Made by a program: the position numbers and the translations under genes. A stretch of 64,000 nucleotides of DNA from Dactylonectria macrodidyma (taxonomy: Eukaryota > Ascomycota > Sordariomycetes > Hypocreales > Nectriaceae), in assembly GCA_020744425.1 (NCBI GenBank), contig JAGMUV010000014.1:1054001-1118000 (forward strand), given 5' to 3'. Of the stretch, positions 21,353 through 32,883 are shown in pieces. A model generated the notes under the pieces. That model worked only from the letters and a program-made list of their open reading frames with translations. It had not been told where the DNA came from and made no database searches. Position 1 is the first letter of the stretch, and the number at the start of each line of letters is the position of its first letter.

Positions 21353-22019
21353 GAAAGGGGTCCGAACCTTCATATGGGCGTATCGTCGCCGGTCTGTTCG
21401 CGAGCGTGGTTCTTTGGGTAATACGATGTGGTGTGGTAGATGCCTCCCTGTGTAGCTACTTAGTATAGAAGGTCGACCTATATTACGGCGCCACAGGGCC
21501 CTACAACGAAAACAGTCTAGTCACCCGGCGAATGAATTATAGTCTATCTCCGTGCCTGAAACAGAGTCGACATTACTCCGGCGATGTAAGCCTATCATAA
21601 CACGGGACCTGATCGGAGAAACAACACATTGGGTCGCCCGAGTTGCCAGAGTTTAACACGCTGGCGCAGAATACATGCCTTCCACCTTGCACGAAGACCG
21701 AGTCTCCGAACAATACATCCCCCATTGCCCCCCCTCCAAATTCCTATTCCCGCCTTTGCCACATCAACACTTCCAGCCCTGATGACTCAGTCTCGTGGCT
21801 CAGAATATGTACATGTATGTTCGTAGAAGCCCGATCGGGGTGAAAACGCGCTTTCTCCGATCATTTCCAAACTCTCCCTCGACTTAATCGACTTGTCGGT
21901 CGCAGGCCCATCTGTGGAATATATGCCATCAAAAACAATATTCTCTGGCTATAGATTCAACTGCCGTTCGTCAAGGCTACTCTACATCGCTCACACCCTC
22001 CCCGAGCCTGTCACCAATA
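21353..22019. other. Intergenic region, no gene seen
   Basis: About 670 bases between the SDR stop and the methionyl-tRNA synthetase relic. No coding frame with homology or notable repeat was recognised. Confidence 0.5.
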
Positions 22020-23093
22020 ATGACGGGTCGGTGCCTCGCCCGAGATGTTGAACTTGTCGACGTGGCGCAAGATCCCCATCCCATCCCTGGCAAGCGCAAC
22101 GTACTAGTCACGAGCGCCCTCCCCTACGTCAACAATGTCCCTCATCTAGGCAACATCGTCGGCAGCGTTCTCAGTGCAGATGTCTTCAGTCGGTACAACA
22201 AGGCGAGGAACCGTGTGGCGATATTACCTCCTCTCGACACGCCTGGAGACTAGCGACTCCAAGTTCGACTGGACTTCGTTTACGTATATGAATAACTTAG
22301 AACTGCTGGCAAATCTCGGGAACTTGGTTAATCGGTTGATTAAATTTACTGCGAAACACTTTGACGGCATTGTCCTAGACTACCATGCCCATGCTCCTGA
22401 CGATCCCTTTAGCATCTTGCAACTGCAGATTAATCGGATACTCGGCGACTACATTGGCCACATGGAAGCCGTGCGGCTCCGTGCAGGGCTAGAAGTCGCG
22501 ATGAGTATTTCGGCATGTGGCAACCAGTATTTGGCTGATCACGTTCTCGGCTCCGCGTTGGTGACCAAGGATCGAGACAGGGCCTCATCTGTCGTCGGCC
22601 GAGGTCTCAATCTGCTCTATCTCCTCTCGGGCTCTACTCTCTCCATATATGCCGGCCATTTCCCAGGAGATTCTCGCGCAACTCACTGCACTCCCCCCCG
22701 GGGTCATTCCAGAGGAGTGGTCAGGTCAAGGTATTCTCCCAGGCCACAAGCTCGGCGAGTCGAAGCATCTTGTCCAGAAGATCACCGAGAAGCAAATTGA
22801 ACAATGGTGGCGGCAATTTGGAGCGACACCGGCGAATGTTGTGAAGTCGGCCCAAACAGCCCCCAACACAAAGGCTCGATCCAAGGTGAAGCCGCATTCA
22901 GTGAACGAAATCACTGCCGACCTTCCTACCCGGCCAAGTCGATTTTCTCATCGGGAGGATTCTGCGGGTTATGAAGCACCCTAACGCGGACTCGCTGTAC
23001 GCCTCCACGGTTGTATGCGGCGATGAGCCCGACACAGGCAACACGAGCCTGGGACGAGGAGAGCCAAATGACAGTAAGGGCCATCTACTCTAG
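22020..23093 (+). pseudogene. Methionyl-tRNA synthetase relic with internal deletion
   Basis: The start resembles a eukaryotic cytosolic Met[23 protein letters not shown] (the HLGN form of the HIGH motif) and then [10 protein letters not shown]. At about 22212 it jumps straight to [12 protein letters not shown], a block that in intact enzymes lies several hundred residues later, just before the anticodon-binding domain. The rest of the catalytic core and KMSKS are therefore missing. The anticodon-binding part follows (NNLELLANLGNLVNRLIKF), with a one-base shift at about 22640. A second shift near 22935 leads into the start of an EMAP-II/Arc1-like tRNA-binding domain (KHPNADSLYAS), ending at a stop at 23093. 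It cannot charge tRNA. The functional copy must lie elsewhere. Confidence 0.9.
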
Positions 23094-24316
23094 GGTCTTC
23101 CTACACGGTACGACCGCTACAAGATGCACAGGTTCAATGAGGTTCTCACTAGCATCGTCTCATTACGAACCACAACCCCATCAGAACTCATAAGAAGCAC
23201 CGCCCATGTGTTCGAATAAGCAATAATCTGGTTCCAATGCGAACAAACAGCGACTGAGGGAAGGGCTAACACGATCGATATATATCAGGTTGTGAATTTA
23301 ACAGAAAATTTGTGAAGCTCGTTTACACTGCTCTAAGGTTGTTCCTTTGTCATATCCATTGATTCTACAAGGAGTATGGTACGGCTATCAGAAGGCGTTT
23401 GGCCTATAAGCGCCTGCGAGGTGGGCTGCCGCTTTGAGGTCGACTGATACCTTCCGAGGACTCCGATGCTCAACTCTCCGCATATAGCTAATGCCAGCGA
23501 CAGCGCCGAGAGGGCACATACAGAGTGCGTTGACAGACCGCAGCAAGCCCCTTAGCAGCGGATGAGGAGATGCTCGCCAATATTGTGCACATTCTATCCC
23601 TTGACAACCCCGACTTGGTGTGCGTCGTGCATAAGGGATTATCCAGGGCTTCCAAAATGAAGCATATAAGCTACTTACTATGTCGGTATGTTTCGGTTTC
23701 CGAGAGTACCGGTAGTATTGTATCGGCCAGAGCTTCTGCCCTCCAACGTTTTCCGCCCACTGCTCAGTCTCTCTGCACGATCGATGGGGAAACCAACCTG
23801 GAACGAGAGTTAAGGGTGCCGGGGATGGGCTTGAGACTCTTGGCGCGTTATTGCATCATGCCACTCAACTTCTCCGTTATCTGTATGTTATGAGAATCTG
23901 TCGAATGATGAACGTACATGTAAGTATGGCTCATAGGTCTGGTTCGACTCTTTCGGATTAACAGTATTTAAATGACCCGAGACTTCCCCGCTGATCGATG
24001 AGACGATGTTTTAATGCATAAACGCCTAATCAGTATCTCCGGTCGGATAAATGGACTGGGTAATTGGATGCTGGGCAGGGTGGCGACGATCTTAGTAGGG
24101 GAGATTGATACACCCCAGATGCCCGCGCATCCAGCCTAGGGGATTCTTAAGCTACTCTTCATCCGGCTTCTTGAATAGTTAGCTACTAATTGTCTCGAAT
24201 TGGAGAGGTCAGGCTACAGCAAGGGATTTCACATGCAAGTGGCTCTGTCTCTTAGAGTCAACATTTTGAGAACAGTGAAGGGCTGGCTTTCCGATCTAGC
24301 CATCGCTACGCGGGCA
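23094..24316. other. Intergenic region, no gene recognised
   Basis: About 1.2 kb. A 107-codon plus frame at 23570-23893 has no recognisable features. The right part is the promoter of the aldo-keto reductase and contains CTCCGG at 24037-24042, the hexamer shared by other promoters of the cluster. Confidence 0.45.
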
Positions 24317-25436
24317 ATGGCAACCTCGTCGTCCACGTTGGGGGGGTACAAGGGCAAGGCAGTGACACTGAATACCGGGCAAACGCTCCCATTGATCGGG
24401 TTGGGCACCTTTCAGGACCCTGACGAGCAGGAAATGTCGGTCTACACTGCTTTGAAGAATGGGATCCGTCATATTGACACGGCACACAAGTAAGTCAATT
24501 TGCGCAGTCACTTGCCAATGACAAGGTAGGGCATAGAGCTGACGTAGGCTGTCGTAGCTACGGCACAGAAGAACAGGTCGGCAATGGCATCAGACGAAGC
24601 TGCTTGCCGCGCAATGAGGTCTTCATCACCACCAAGCTCTGGTGCAACGCTCATCACCCAGAAGACGTCGAGCCTGCACTCGACGACTCTTTGAGGAACC
24701 TCGGGGTCGACTATGTCGACCTCTACCTGATGCACTACCCTTGCTCTTTCAAGCGAGGCCCCGAACTGCTTCCCTTCGACACCGACGGCAAAATGATTAC
24801 GGAACGGACACATTTTGTCGACACGTGGAAGGCCATGGAGAAATTGCTGAGCACGGGAAAGACACGGGCGATAGGCGTCTCCAACTTCAGCAAGATTGAA
24901 CTGGAGAAGATTCTAGATCACGGCACCGTGGTGAGTGCCGACTTGCCAAACATCTTCGATGCTGATCGGTCGGTCACTGACCACATTACCAGATACCAGC
25001 TGTGCACCAGACCGAGCTCCATCCATACCTCCAACAAAAAGAATTTGTCGATTGGCATGCAGAGAAAGGCATCAAGATTGTTCAATTCAGCCCTTGCGGC
25101 AACCTCAACAATTTCTACAGAGACGTCTCGTGGGCCAAAGACACCGCACAGATGACTCGTCTGATCGATCACCCAGTCCTGACCGGGATTGCACGCAAGC
25201 ACGGGAAGTCACCCATCCAGATAGCCCTCGCCTGGGGCGTCGTCAACGGACGCTGCGTAATCCCAAAAAGTACCATCGAGTGGCAGATCCAGGAGAATGC
25301 TGCGGCAGATTCCATACTACTCGATGAGGAGGACCTGAGACAGATTGCGACTATGGATCAGAAGGCAAGGTTCAATGACCCCAGTGTTGATTTTGGGTAC
25401 AAGCTCTATGTGGGATTGGATGGTGCAGCGGCTTGA
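24317..25436 (+). CDS. Aldo-keto reductase
   Basis: An NAD(P)H-dependent reductase of the AKR fold, 329 residues, three exons (24317-24489, 24558-24930, 24993-25436). All four catalytic residues are visible: Asp and Tyr in DTAHNYG, Lys in TTKLW and His in LMHYP. Substrate-barrel strands such as GVSNFSKIELEKIL, VHQTELHPYLQQ and the cofactor block VIPKSTIEWQIQEN are typical. The frame is open further upstream, but ATG at 24317 gives the standard AKR N-terminus (VTLNTGQTLPLIGLGTF). It would reduce an aldehyde or aldose, or oxidise the alcohol. It is the first gene of the presumed sugar cluster and points towards the aldolase, with which it converges. Confidence 0.92.
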
Positions 25437-26057
25437 GGTCTGGTGCTCACAGGCTTTGCCTCACCTCACATGCACTTTTTTCCTTGTGGATTGGGACGAC
25501 CACCTGAATGTTGCCTAGATAACGTCTCAGAATACCTTAGAACGTTGCTGGAATACATGTCTGTTTTTGAACTGTACCGAGACACGAATGGATGCCATTC
25601 ATCAGAATCTTACCGGAACAAATAACCATCTGCGCTGAAGTTTGCTCTGAAACTACCTGACACGGAGGAAATAGGGAGCTGAGGGGCGCTTCGGGCACCT
25701 CAAGACCCCTAGGGCAGAGGATCAAAAGCAGGGATTTTACTCTCCCTAAGGAGGGTTGTTGCGCTAGGAAAGCCGAGGGCGAGGACGTAAGCGTATCGGA
25801 GATTGCCCGATTCGGATTTCCGAGTCAGTTTGGTCTAACATTTGTGTTAGTGGGATTAAGGTGTCAGACCTGAGGTCGTGGTTGGCAGTATTTGACCAGC
25901 CACGAAGGATGTGAAAAAAAAGGGACTCGCTTAGCCGTGTCAGACAAGTTGGAATTTGTAGTTTCCTTTGGCATCATCGGCATCACCCGGCAATTGCTGT
26001 CAATATATTCCATTGCACTGTCTTTCCTACTGAAGCTAGCCTGAATGGTGCTGTCAT
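25437..26057. other. Convergent 3' region, no gene seen
   Basis: About 620 bases between the 3' ends of the aldo-keto reductase and the aldolase. It should hold both 3' untranslated regions. Nothing coding was recognised. Confidence 0.5.
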
Positions 26058-27005
26058 TCATACTTTATTGCTGGATTGGACGATGTCCATGTGGCGTGCC
26101 ATGCTCTCAGCTACTACCTCGACACCCTCCTCAAGCAGCTGGGTGAACGGAATCTTATTGATTCGCTTTTCGAGATGTTCGTAATAGTCCGTCAAGATGT
26201 CTCGGTTGACATTGATCTTGGTGATACCAGCTGCGATGAGCTTTCGCGTCAACTCTGCCGGGAAACGGTTGACGCCATGAAGTGCGACCAAGACACCTCC
26301 GCGCGTGGTAACCTGATGGATCTTCGCTAACCTGTCCCATTCGAGGATGACACCGCGTGGGCCGTATTCCCCATGAACGTTGCCGAAGGCGGGCGCCAAA
26401 ATGTCCACCCCAGCCTTGACAAAATCCAGCACCTCCTCGTACCTAGTCATCATGCCGCTGAGGTCGGTGGTGTCCAAGATGCCGTCTTCTCCACCCTCAA
26501 TCCTCCCTGGCTCTGCCTCCGTCGCCTTACTCTGTGTGTGGCAGTACTCGACTAGTTCTATAGTCTTGTCAAGGTTGTCGGTCATTGAATGATGCGACAT
26601 GTCGATCATGATAGAGTCGAATGGCAAGTCGCACGCTCGCTTCACGAGCTCCTCATCTTGACAGTGGTCGAGGTGAATTGCGATGGGCACCTTGGCCTGC
26701 CTCGCTGCTTGTGCGGCGGCATGAACGAGAATGCCGTCGGAAAAGGTCACAGCCCATGGAAAGAGTTGGATAATGAGTGGGGACCGTTTCCGCTCGGCGG
26801 CTTTGACGAAGCCAAGGATGTGCTCTAAATTGTATCTGTTGGAGGGTAAGAGTCTCAGGAAAAGGTATGAAGACTAATTGGCTTGCCTAGTCTGGTATCT
26901 GCGAAGTTGGACTTACGCTATTGCTGCAAGCACTCCATATCTTCCCTCTTCAGCAGCCCGCAGAATCTGCACAGTCTGGTTGCTTTCTAGTCCGTCTCTA
27001 GGCAT
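26058..27005 (-). CDS. Class II ketose-bisphosphate-type aldolase
   Basis: A zinc-dependent class II aldolase (fructose/tagatose-bisphosphate aldolase family), 288 residues. Exons are 27005-26917 and 26835-26058, with an 81-nt intron in phase. The start ATG at 27005 gives MPRDGLESNQTVQILRAAEEGRYGV, the usual first helix. Zinc and catalytic motifs are HLDHCQD (Asp-His), GNVHGEYGPRG and LHGVNRF. The phosphate-binding block is KINVNRDI. The family normally has LHGxSG after the third metal His. Here it is LHGVNRF, so substrate choice may differ. It would cleave a phosphorylated keto-sugar or keto-acid into dihydroxyacetone phosphate and an aldehyde. It shares a divergent promoter with the Zn2Cys6 regulator at 27786. 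Confidence 0.9.
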
Positions 27006-27785
27006 ATTGATCAGTGGGTGACGGGAGATGGTAGTGTGAGGTTTAGGCTAATTCTGTAGATGCGTTCCTTGCTCTTTGCTTGCTCTTCTTATATTTTGGA
27101 ACCGGATCGCCCTCGGACATGACGACCAATGGCGGATTAGCGGCGTCAATTGGCGACCTACACTTAAACAAGATCGGTGTTACTGCGAACGACCTTGGCC
27201 AAAACTGTGGCCGTAGACTTTTTATGACATAATATGCTAGGAAAGGGAACCGATTTGAGGACCTGGTTCTCGCAGTGGATCATACTCCGTGCTTCGTAGA
27301 TCGACCATGAGCCTTGCATCCCACTTGGAATAACGCTCTCGGGTCGATTCATTCCCGTCCCAGGAAACTTGACTAACAAAGTATACAACAGACCACCCCT
27401 GGGCCATTCCTGCTCCATGCGTGGTTCCGCCCTCTCCTTAACGGAGGGTATGATGCCACCCTCAGCCAGCCGTCGAGAAGCCAAAGCCCTCTCGGCCTCA
27501 GCCAGTTTCTTGGAAAACAAGAACCTCTTCGCCTACTCCGCCTTAGTGTACCACGTCTTGATGAGGAGGACGACGTACTGGAGAGTCCAAGTGTACTTGT
27601 ACTCATCTCGGAGATCCTGCCAGGCTCCACAATTGTCAACTCCGACTTAAGGTACCAAACAAGGTAGGTAGGTCTTTCTCCGAGCACGATATGCACCTCC
27701 AGCACCAACTCCCAAGTGACAACAATGCGCACCGCCAACCTACCGATCCCTGGATTCCGAGCACCTTTCCCAGTCCCGCTTCGCA
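27006..27785. promoter_or_regulatory. Divergent promoter of the aldolase and regulator TF1
   Basis: A 780-bp region between the starts of two genes pointing apart, so likely to carry control sites for both. Frames seen on both strands here are short and look accidental. I found no CGG/CCG palindrome as clear as those at 36.6 and 40.5 kb. Confidence 0.4.
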
Positions 27786-30278
27786 ATGCCCGAGTCACAA
27801 ATCTCGCGACCTTCACCCTCCCCGCCGGGAGACGTGCAGCTGCATGGTGAGGTTCGGGTGGTTCAGGCGCAGTGCAGTCAAGTCATTGGTGGATCCCAAG
27901 ACACCAGAGCTTCACAGGTCCAACCCGCGCCCCTATTGCACTTGCAGAGCTCTATCGACTTCGGCGCCTCGCGAGTTGGAAGGAAGTTCAAGGCCTGTCG
28001 GACGTGTAGGAAACACAAGCTCAAATGTGAACGTAATGGCAATGTCATCTGCCAGCGCTGTCTCGACAACGGAACGGAGTGCGTCTTCGATACCTTGAGC
28101 TCGCGCAGGAGAGAGACCGCCACGAATCGTGACGGCGCGTTCCCTAACCCAAACAGGTGTGTACCACCTGGATTTCCAATACGCGTCCCCAAAGTCCAAA
28201 GCATATTGACTGCTATCTAGTTCCTCTGCACCGCAAAATCACTCGGCAGAGCCAGTTACGCCAAATCAACAAACCGCAAGACCTGATTACCATGGACTAC
28301 CAACGAATGCCGTCCACGCGTCCCATCAAACTAGACTGGCAGGCCCAGGGCAACTTTCTCTCAGTGTGCAAAGTTCACCCGCCGAGGGGTCGATATACCA
28401 GCTCACGCCCAAGACACAGCCGTCCAAGCTCACGTCCAAAGACTTGACAGCTCCCGTTTCCGCCATGCACAATATGAGTCACTACGACGAGTCGGTTCAG
28501 GGTCTGTCGAAAACTCCGTCCGATACCTACTACGTAGCACCGCGTTTAGACCTATTCTTCGGCGGTGATGACTGCCAGACTGACCTTATTTCCCGCGGCC
28601 TTGTTGAGCAGAGACAAGCCAGATATTTATTCAACGGGTGGGTTAGCCCTGCCTAATTCCTGAGGATGCACTGTGTTCGGCCACACTGAAGTTGACGTAC
28701 TAGTTTCATGTCATGTGCTACCAACTTCCTCCCAATATTTGATCCAATTCTAGACAGTTTCGAGGCGCTACGCGCCAAAGAACCGTTCTGCTTTGCCGTC
28801 ATACTCTTCCTCGCATCTTGTGTTGAAGCTTCACCGATCAGCCACCAGTGCGCCCAGCGAGTCAAGGAGCTCATGGCAGCGAGTTTATTCAGCTATCCAG
28901 CATCTCTTGGCAAGGTTCAGGGCATGATCCTGCTCGTGGCATACGCCGAGGGCACCTGGTTCGCCATCGGCCATGCGCTTCAGATGGCTCTGGACCTCGG
29001 CCTCGACAACACGCTGTCTCACGAGCATATGCCCGACCATATCAGCAATCTCACTCATTCAGAGAGCCAGAGGCAAGCCGTTCGCAGCACAAGAGTTTGG
29101 CTTGCGTTATGCTTCATTGAAAAAGAGATTGCCATGGGCACGGCAAAGCTATCTAGAATTTCCAAGGTTTTGGATCACGACCTGGCCCATCTCACCTGCC
29201 AATCGCACACCCACCCGCCCAATATGAGGCTCGCCTCCCTAGTCGAGGCCGTGCAAATTCGAGGTAAAATGGCCCAACACCACATTATCCACGACGCTTG
29301 GTTTTTCTGCAAGGCGCTCACTAACCATTGCCTAAGAGGAATTCATGATGTCCATAACTTCAGCTAAAGACCTCGACGTGAGCGGATCGCAGAGGCTTCG
29401 GGATATGGGTGTCAGGTTTGACGAGTGGTTCGAGCACTGGGATGCCCTGCACAAAGGTTGGTTGAACGCCCCCCCTACCAACAGCTACTGGAAGACTGAG
29501 AAACGAGGGATAGACTGCGGCTATAGCCTGTCCTCGTTCCAGCGGACTAGCCTACGGGGCCAAAACCGCTATGCCATGATCTTCCTGGGATGTGCTACGA
29601 TTGGCAGAGTCAGCGGCAGCAAACGACTCTCTGCGGCCATGAAGACAAGTGGGCTTCTCCCGGAGATGCTCCGTTTCGTCCTGGCCATCGCCATGGACCA
29701 ACTTCGTCTGGTGGTGGAGTCGGAGTCGTACAAGTGGTACCTCAAATGGGCGACCAATTACACCATCATGTCCTTGACCTTTACCGGTATGTACCTTGTA
29801 TCTCCGAGAATAGCTTTACTGTATTGACGCCCTCATCGGCATCTTCGCATTGGAGATGTCCAGACACCAGGAGGACATCGATGAGCGAGAAGTCTATACC
29901 GTCGTCTCGGCTGTGGCCCAGATACTGACAGAGTACCATGACTCCTTCTTCCACAGACTGATCCAAGTCCGCCTGGCTCAGCATCCCGGTGGCTCCCCCA
30001 ACCAAATGGCTTCGCACGAGCTTGGAGGTGGGGGCAATCGGAGTTTTGGGTTTGACTGTCCAGTAGTGTCGAATTTGGACCAACAACGAACGGATGGTCG
30101 GGATACCGACGGCTCCCAGCATCAGATTCCCTTGGGCGATATGGGAAATGAGATGATGGCGTCCACAGGGATGGGACATCAAGGATTCAATCCTCCAGAT
30201 AGCTTGGATCAATTTCTAGAGACGCCCGACTGGATGATGAACCCTTCTACCATGATGGTATTTGATATGGCTAGGTAG
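27786..30278 (+). CDS. Zn2Cys6 transcription factor TF1
   Basis: A Gal4-type regulator of about 700 residues. The zinc cluster is C-x2-C-x6-C-x7-C-x2-C-x6-C (CRTCRKHKLKCERNGNVICQ region) at about residues 75-102. The fungal-specific middle region covers blocks such as FDPILDSFEAL, GKVQGMILLVAYAEGTWF and TRVWLALCFIEKEIAMG. Exons are 27786-28156, 28221-28637, 28704-29263 and 29337 to about 29786, then a last exon starting before 29864 and ending at 30278. Three introns fit in phase. The fourth is unclear: the best donor (GTATGT at 29787) does not join any AG acceptor in frame with the long, protein-like last exon. The tail is Gly/Gln/Met-rich, as in activation domains. Its place beside the aldolase suggests it controls the cluster. 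Confidence 0.85.
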
Positions 30279-30974
30279 CAGAATCAAGACCCAATGGGGA
30301 CGAGCGGCCAGGAAGGTTAAGATCAATTGAACCCTACAATACTACAAGTCTAGTGTCTCTCTGGCGCAAGGGCAAGTCTTCGGCGATGGCTGAACACAAA
30401 AGTGGGTTATCTTTGACCGTTGAGAATGACTAGATTCCTGTCTTCTAGACATCTAGCCATCTTCAACCAGTAGGGGTAGTAAAGTCATACACGGAAGGCA
30501 GCCATGCCAAATCGCCCGAAGTCGTAGCTGAGACGCCCAAGTGATGTCTTTGGGCAGGTTTGCCACTTCCAACCGCCTGCTGCATGACGTTGAAGTCCTC
30601 CCCTCGAGGTGGTGGGTCCCAACAAGCTTAAGCTGTGTTCATTTGATCGGAGAAGTCTGTTTCGGACACACCCTTCTTCCCCTGTGGAGGTACTACGTCC
30701 GACCGGAAAGGGAGTGTGATTAGTGCTCGGAGCCGAAACGATCCATCGCCGGAAGAACGCAACAGAAGGACCGTGTGGTAAGAAGATGGTCCCCAACGAG
30801 GAACGCCGGTTTTGGCTCTGAGTATCATCTGACGATACCGAGTGATAGCAATATATCAAGAAATCCAAGGCTCGTGAGGATTCGATTCCTGATAACCTAC
30901 ACGACTATTTGGTGCATAGCCTAGCTCTCTTTTGTTCCATCCTCACCCACAGCCGTGTCGAGTAAGCCGCCATC
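30279..30974. other. Intergenic region, promoter of the dehydrogenase
   Basis: About 700 bases between TF1 and the LtnD-like gene. Two CCGGAA motifs are present but no CCGGAG. No gene seen. Confidence 0.45.
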
Positions 30975-32353
30975 ATGCCCTCCAACAATTCCGCCTTGCC
31001 CCGCGTCAGCATCTGTGGCCTGGGCGCCATGGGAATTGGCATGTCCCAAAACCTCATTAAAGATGGTTTCTCCGTCTCCGGCTACGACGTTGTTCCTCAG
31101 TTGGTGGACAGGTTCGTACAGAGCGGCGGCCAGGCAACCTTGAACCCCAAGGAAGCCGCGCAGAACGCCGATGTGCTGCTCGTCATCGTCGTTAATCATG
31201 CGCAAGTCACGTCAGTGCTATTCCAGGAGGGCACGGGAGCCGTGTATGGATTAGCGAAGAACGCTGCCATCATCATCTCCTCAACCGTTCCTGGTGCATT
31301 CGTCCAAGAAGTCCGAAGACGACTCGACTCTGAGTTTGGCCGACCGGATGTCCTCCTCCTCGACTGTCCTGTCTCAGGAGGTGCTTCAGGTGCTGCCGAT
31401 GGCACATTAACCGTCTTCGCCTGCGGCACAGATGAGGGTTTCTCACTTGCTGAACCGGTGTTACAGTCGTTCGGCTCCAAGATTTGCAGGATCAAAAAGA
31501 CCGACTCGTCCAACGGCGGGACCGGATCCGGCGCCAATGGAAAGGTCTGTCACCAAGTTATCCCTGAGATTGCCATCGCTCTGGTAGCGGAGATCATGGC
31601 CCTTGCGACCAGGGCAGGGCTCAATACACAAATGGTTTACGATCACCTCCAGTCCGGCATTGGCGCTAGCTGGATTATGAAGAATCGTATTCCACACGCT
31701 CTCGAAGGCGATGAGACAGTCTACTCAGCCATGACCAACAGCCAAAAGGACTCGTCCATTATCGTGAGGACGGCCGGTGAGAAGTCTGTTCCTGTTCCAC
31801 TCGTGGCTACGGCCGAGCAGATCTACCAGACTACCGTGTACATTGGCTGGGCCGGCATGGATGACTCAGCGACCTGGCGTTTATACCTCCGCGGACAGCC
31901 CAATGACGCAGTCTATCGACAGACAAAGATTGCTACCGACGTAGAGACCTTAATCAGCCTCCAGGACATTGAAGACATCATGGTCGGCGTGCACTTAGCC
32001 GCCACCGCCGAGGCTCGCGCTTTCACGGACGCAGTGGGACTCAACGCCGAGCAAATGTTTGAGATTGTCTGCAGTGCCGCCGGATGGAATGTGCAGTACG
32101 AAAAATATGCTCTCAAGATGAGGAAGGGGCCTTGGTATCTGCGAGAGATTGAAGAGTCCAAGGATATTGGCGTCCGGCTGGTGAGTGGTCTTCGTCCGGG
32201 ATAACTCGGTTCTCTCTAAATCAGGTTTGGTCATGCTGACGTTCAACACAGTCCAAAGCAGTCACCAAGGCTTCAAGCGTTGGTGCCAACCTACCTATCG
32301 CTGCCGCTGCTGTCCAGGTCTTTGAGATGCAGGTCGGACCTCTGTTCGTGTGA
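30975..32353 (+). CDS. LtnD-like beta-hydroxyacid dehydrogenase
   Basis: An NAD-dependent enzyme of the 3-hydroxyisobutyrate/6-phosphogluconate dehydrogenase superfamily, 435 residues, exons 30975-32180 and 32252-32353. The Rossmann start is ICGLGAMGIGMSQNLI, the substrate loop DCPVSGGASGA, and the catalytic block GSGANGKVCHQ with its Lys. The His-Gln after that Lys is typical of L-threonate dehydrogenase-like members. The all-helical C-terminal domain appears twice: once after the catalytic Lys (to about residue 300) and again from about 320 (VGVHLAATAEARAFTDAVGL) to the end. That makes the protein longer than the usual 300 residues. Large fungal fusion proteins with dehydrogenase, DUF1537 kinase and class II aldolase parts begin in this way. 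Here the dehydrogenase stands alone. It likely oxidises a sugar acid. Confidence 0.88.
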
Positions 32354-32883
32354 ATGGAGGAACAGGCGTTCCAGGAACTAGGGAGATCTAAGCACTGGGG
32401 AGATCTAAGCACTGGGGCTCTCGTGTGCAAGCTTTTGTAACAGACTTCGAATGAACCATAAAGCATATTCATGCGTAGAGCCTCACATCATTCAAATTCA
32501 CTCGTTGATGTCCTCGCTTTCAGAAAGATATTGACTTTTTCCTGCTTCGCTTGCCTCAAAGTTGTTCCGCGACACGAACGATTTGACGATTCACACTAAT
32601 AATTCGAACCCACATGTGTCAACTGTGGAGTGGTCAACACGTTGTTCTCGACCTCCGGCCCAAGTAGCATTATTATGCAGCTCGATAACCTTTCACCGAC
32701 GGCACCAAACTTCATGCATAATAACGTGCACCTGGAATGTCCTTTGTAAACATGATTACTAGCACAGCGCTTGATGTGGTCCTGCGCGTATGTTCTCATC
32801 TAGCTTGAGACCCAAGAGTTCAACACCAAACATAGAGCAGCCGCTTATTGAATGGTTCGATTTATTTATCCCTAGGCACTGAT
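32354..32883. other. Convergent 3' region with a short tandem repeat
   Basis: About 530 bases between two convergent genes. It contains a 17-bp tandem duplication (32382-32415) and no gene. Confidence 0.5.
32382..32415 (+). repeat. Two tandem copies of a 17-bp unit
   Basis: GGAGATCTAAGCACTGG is present twice without a gap, 29 bases after the stop of the dehydrogenase gene. Confidence 0.9.
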
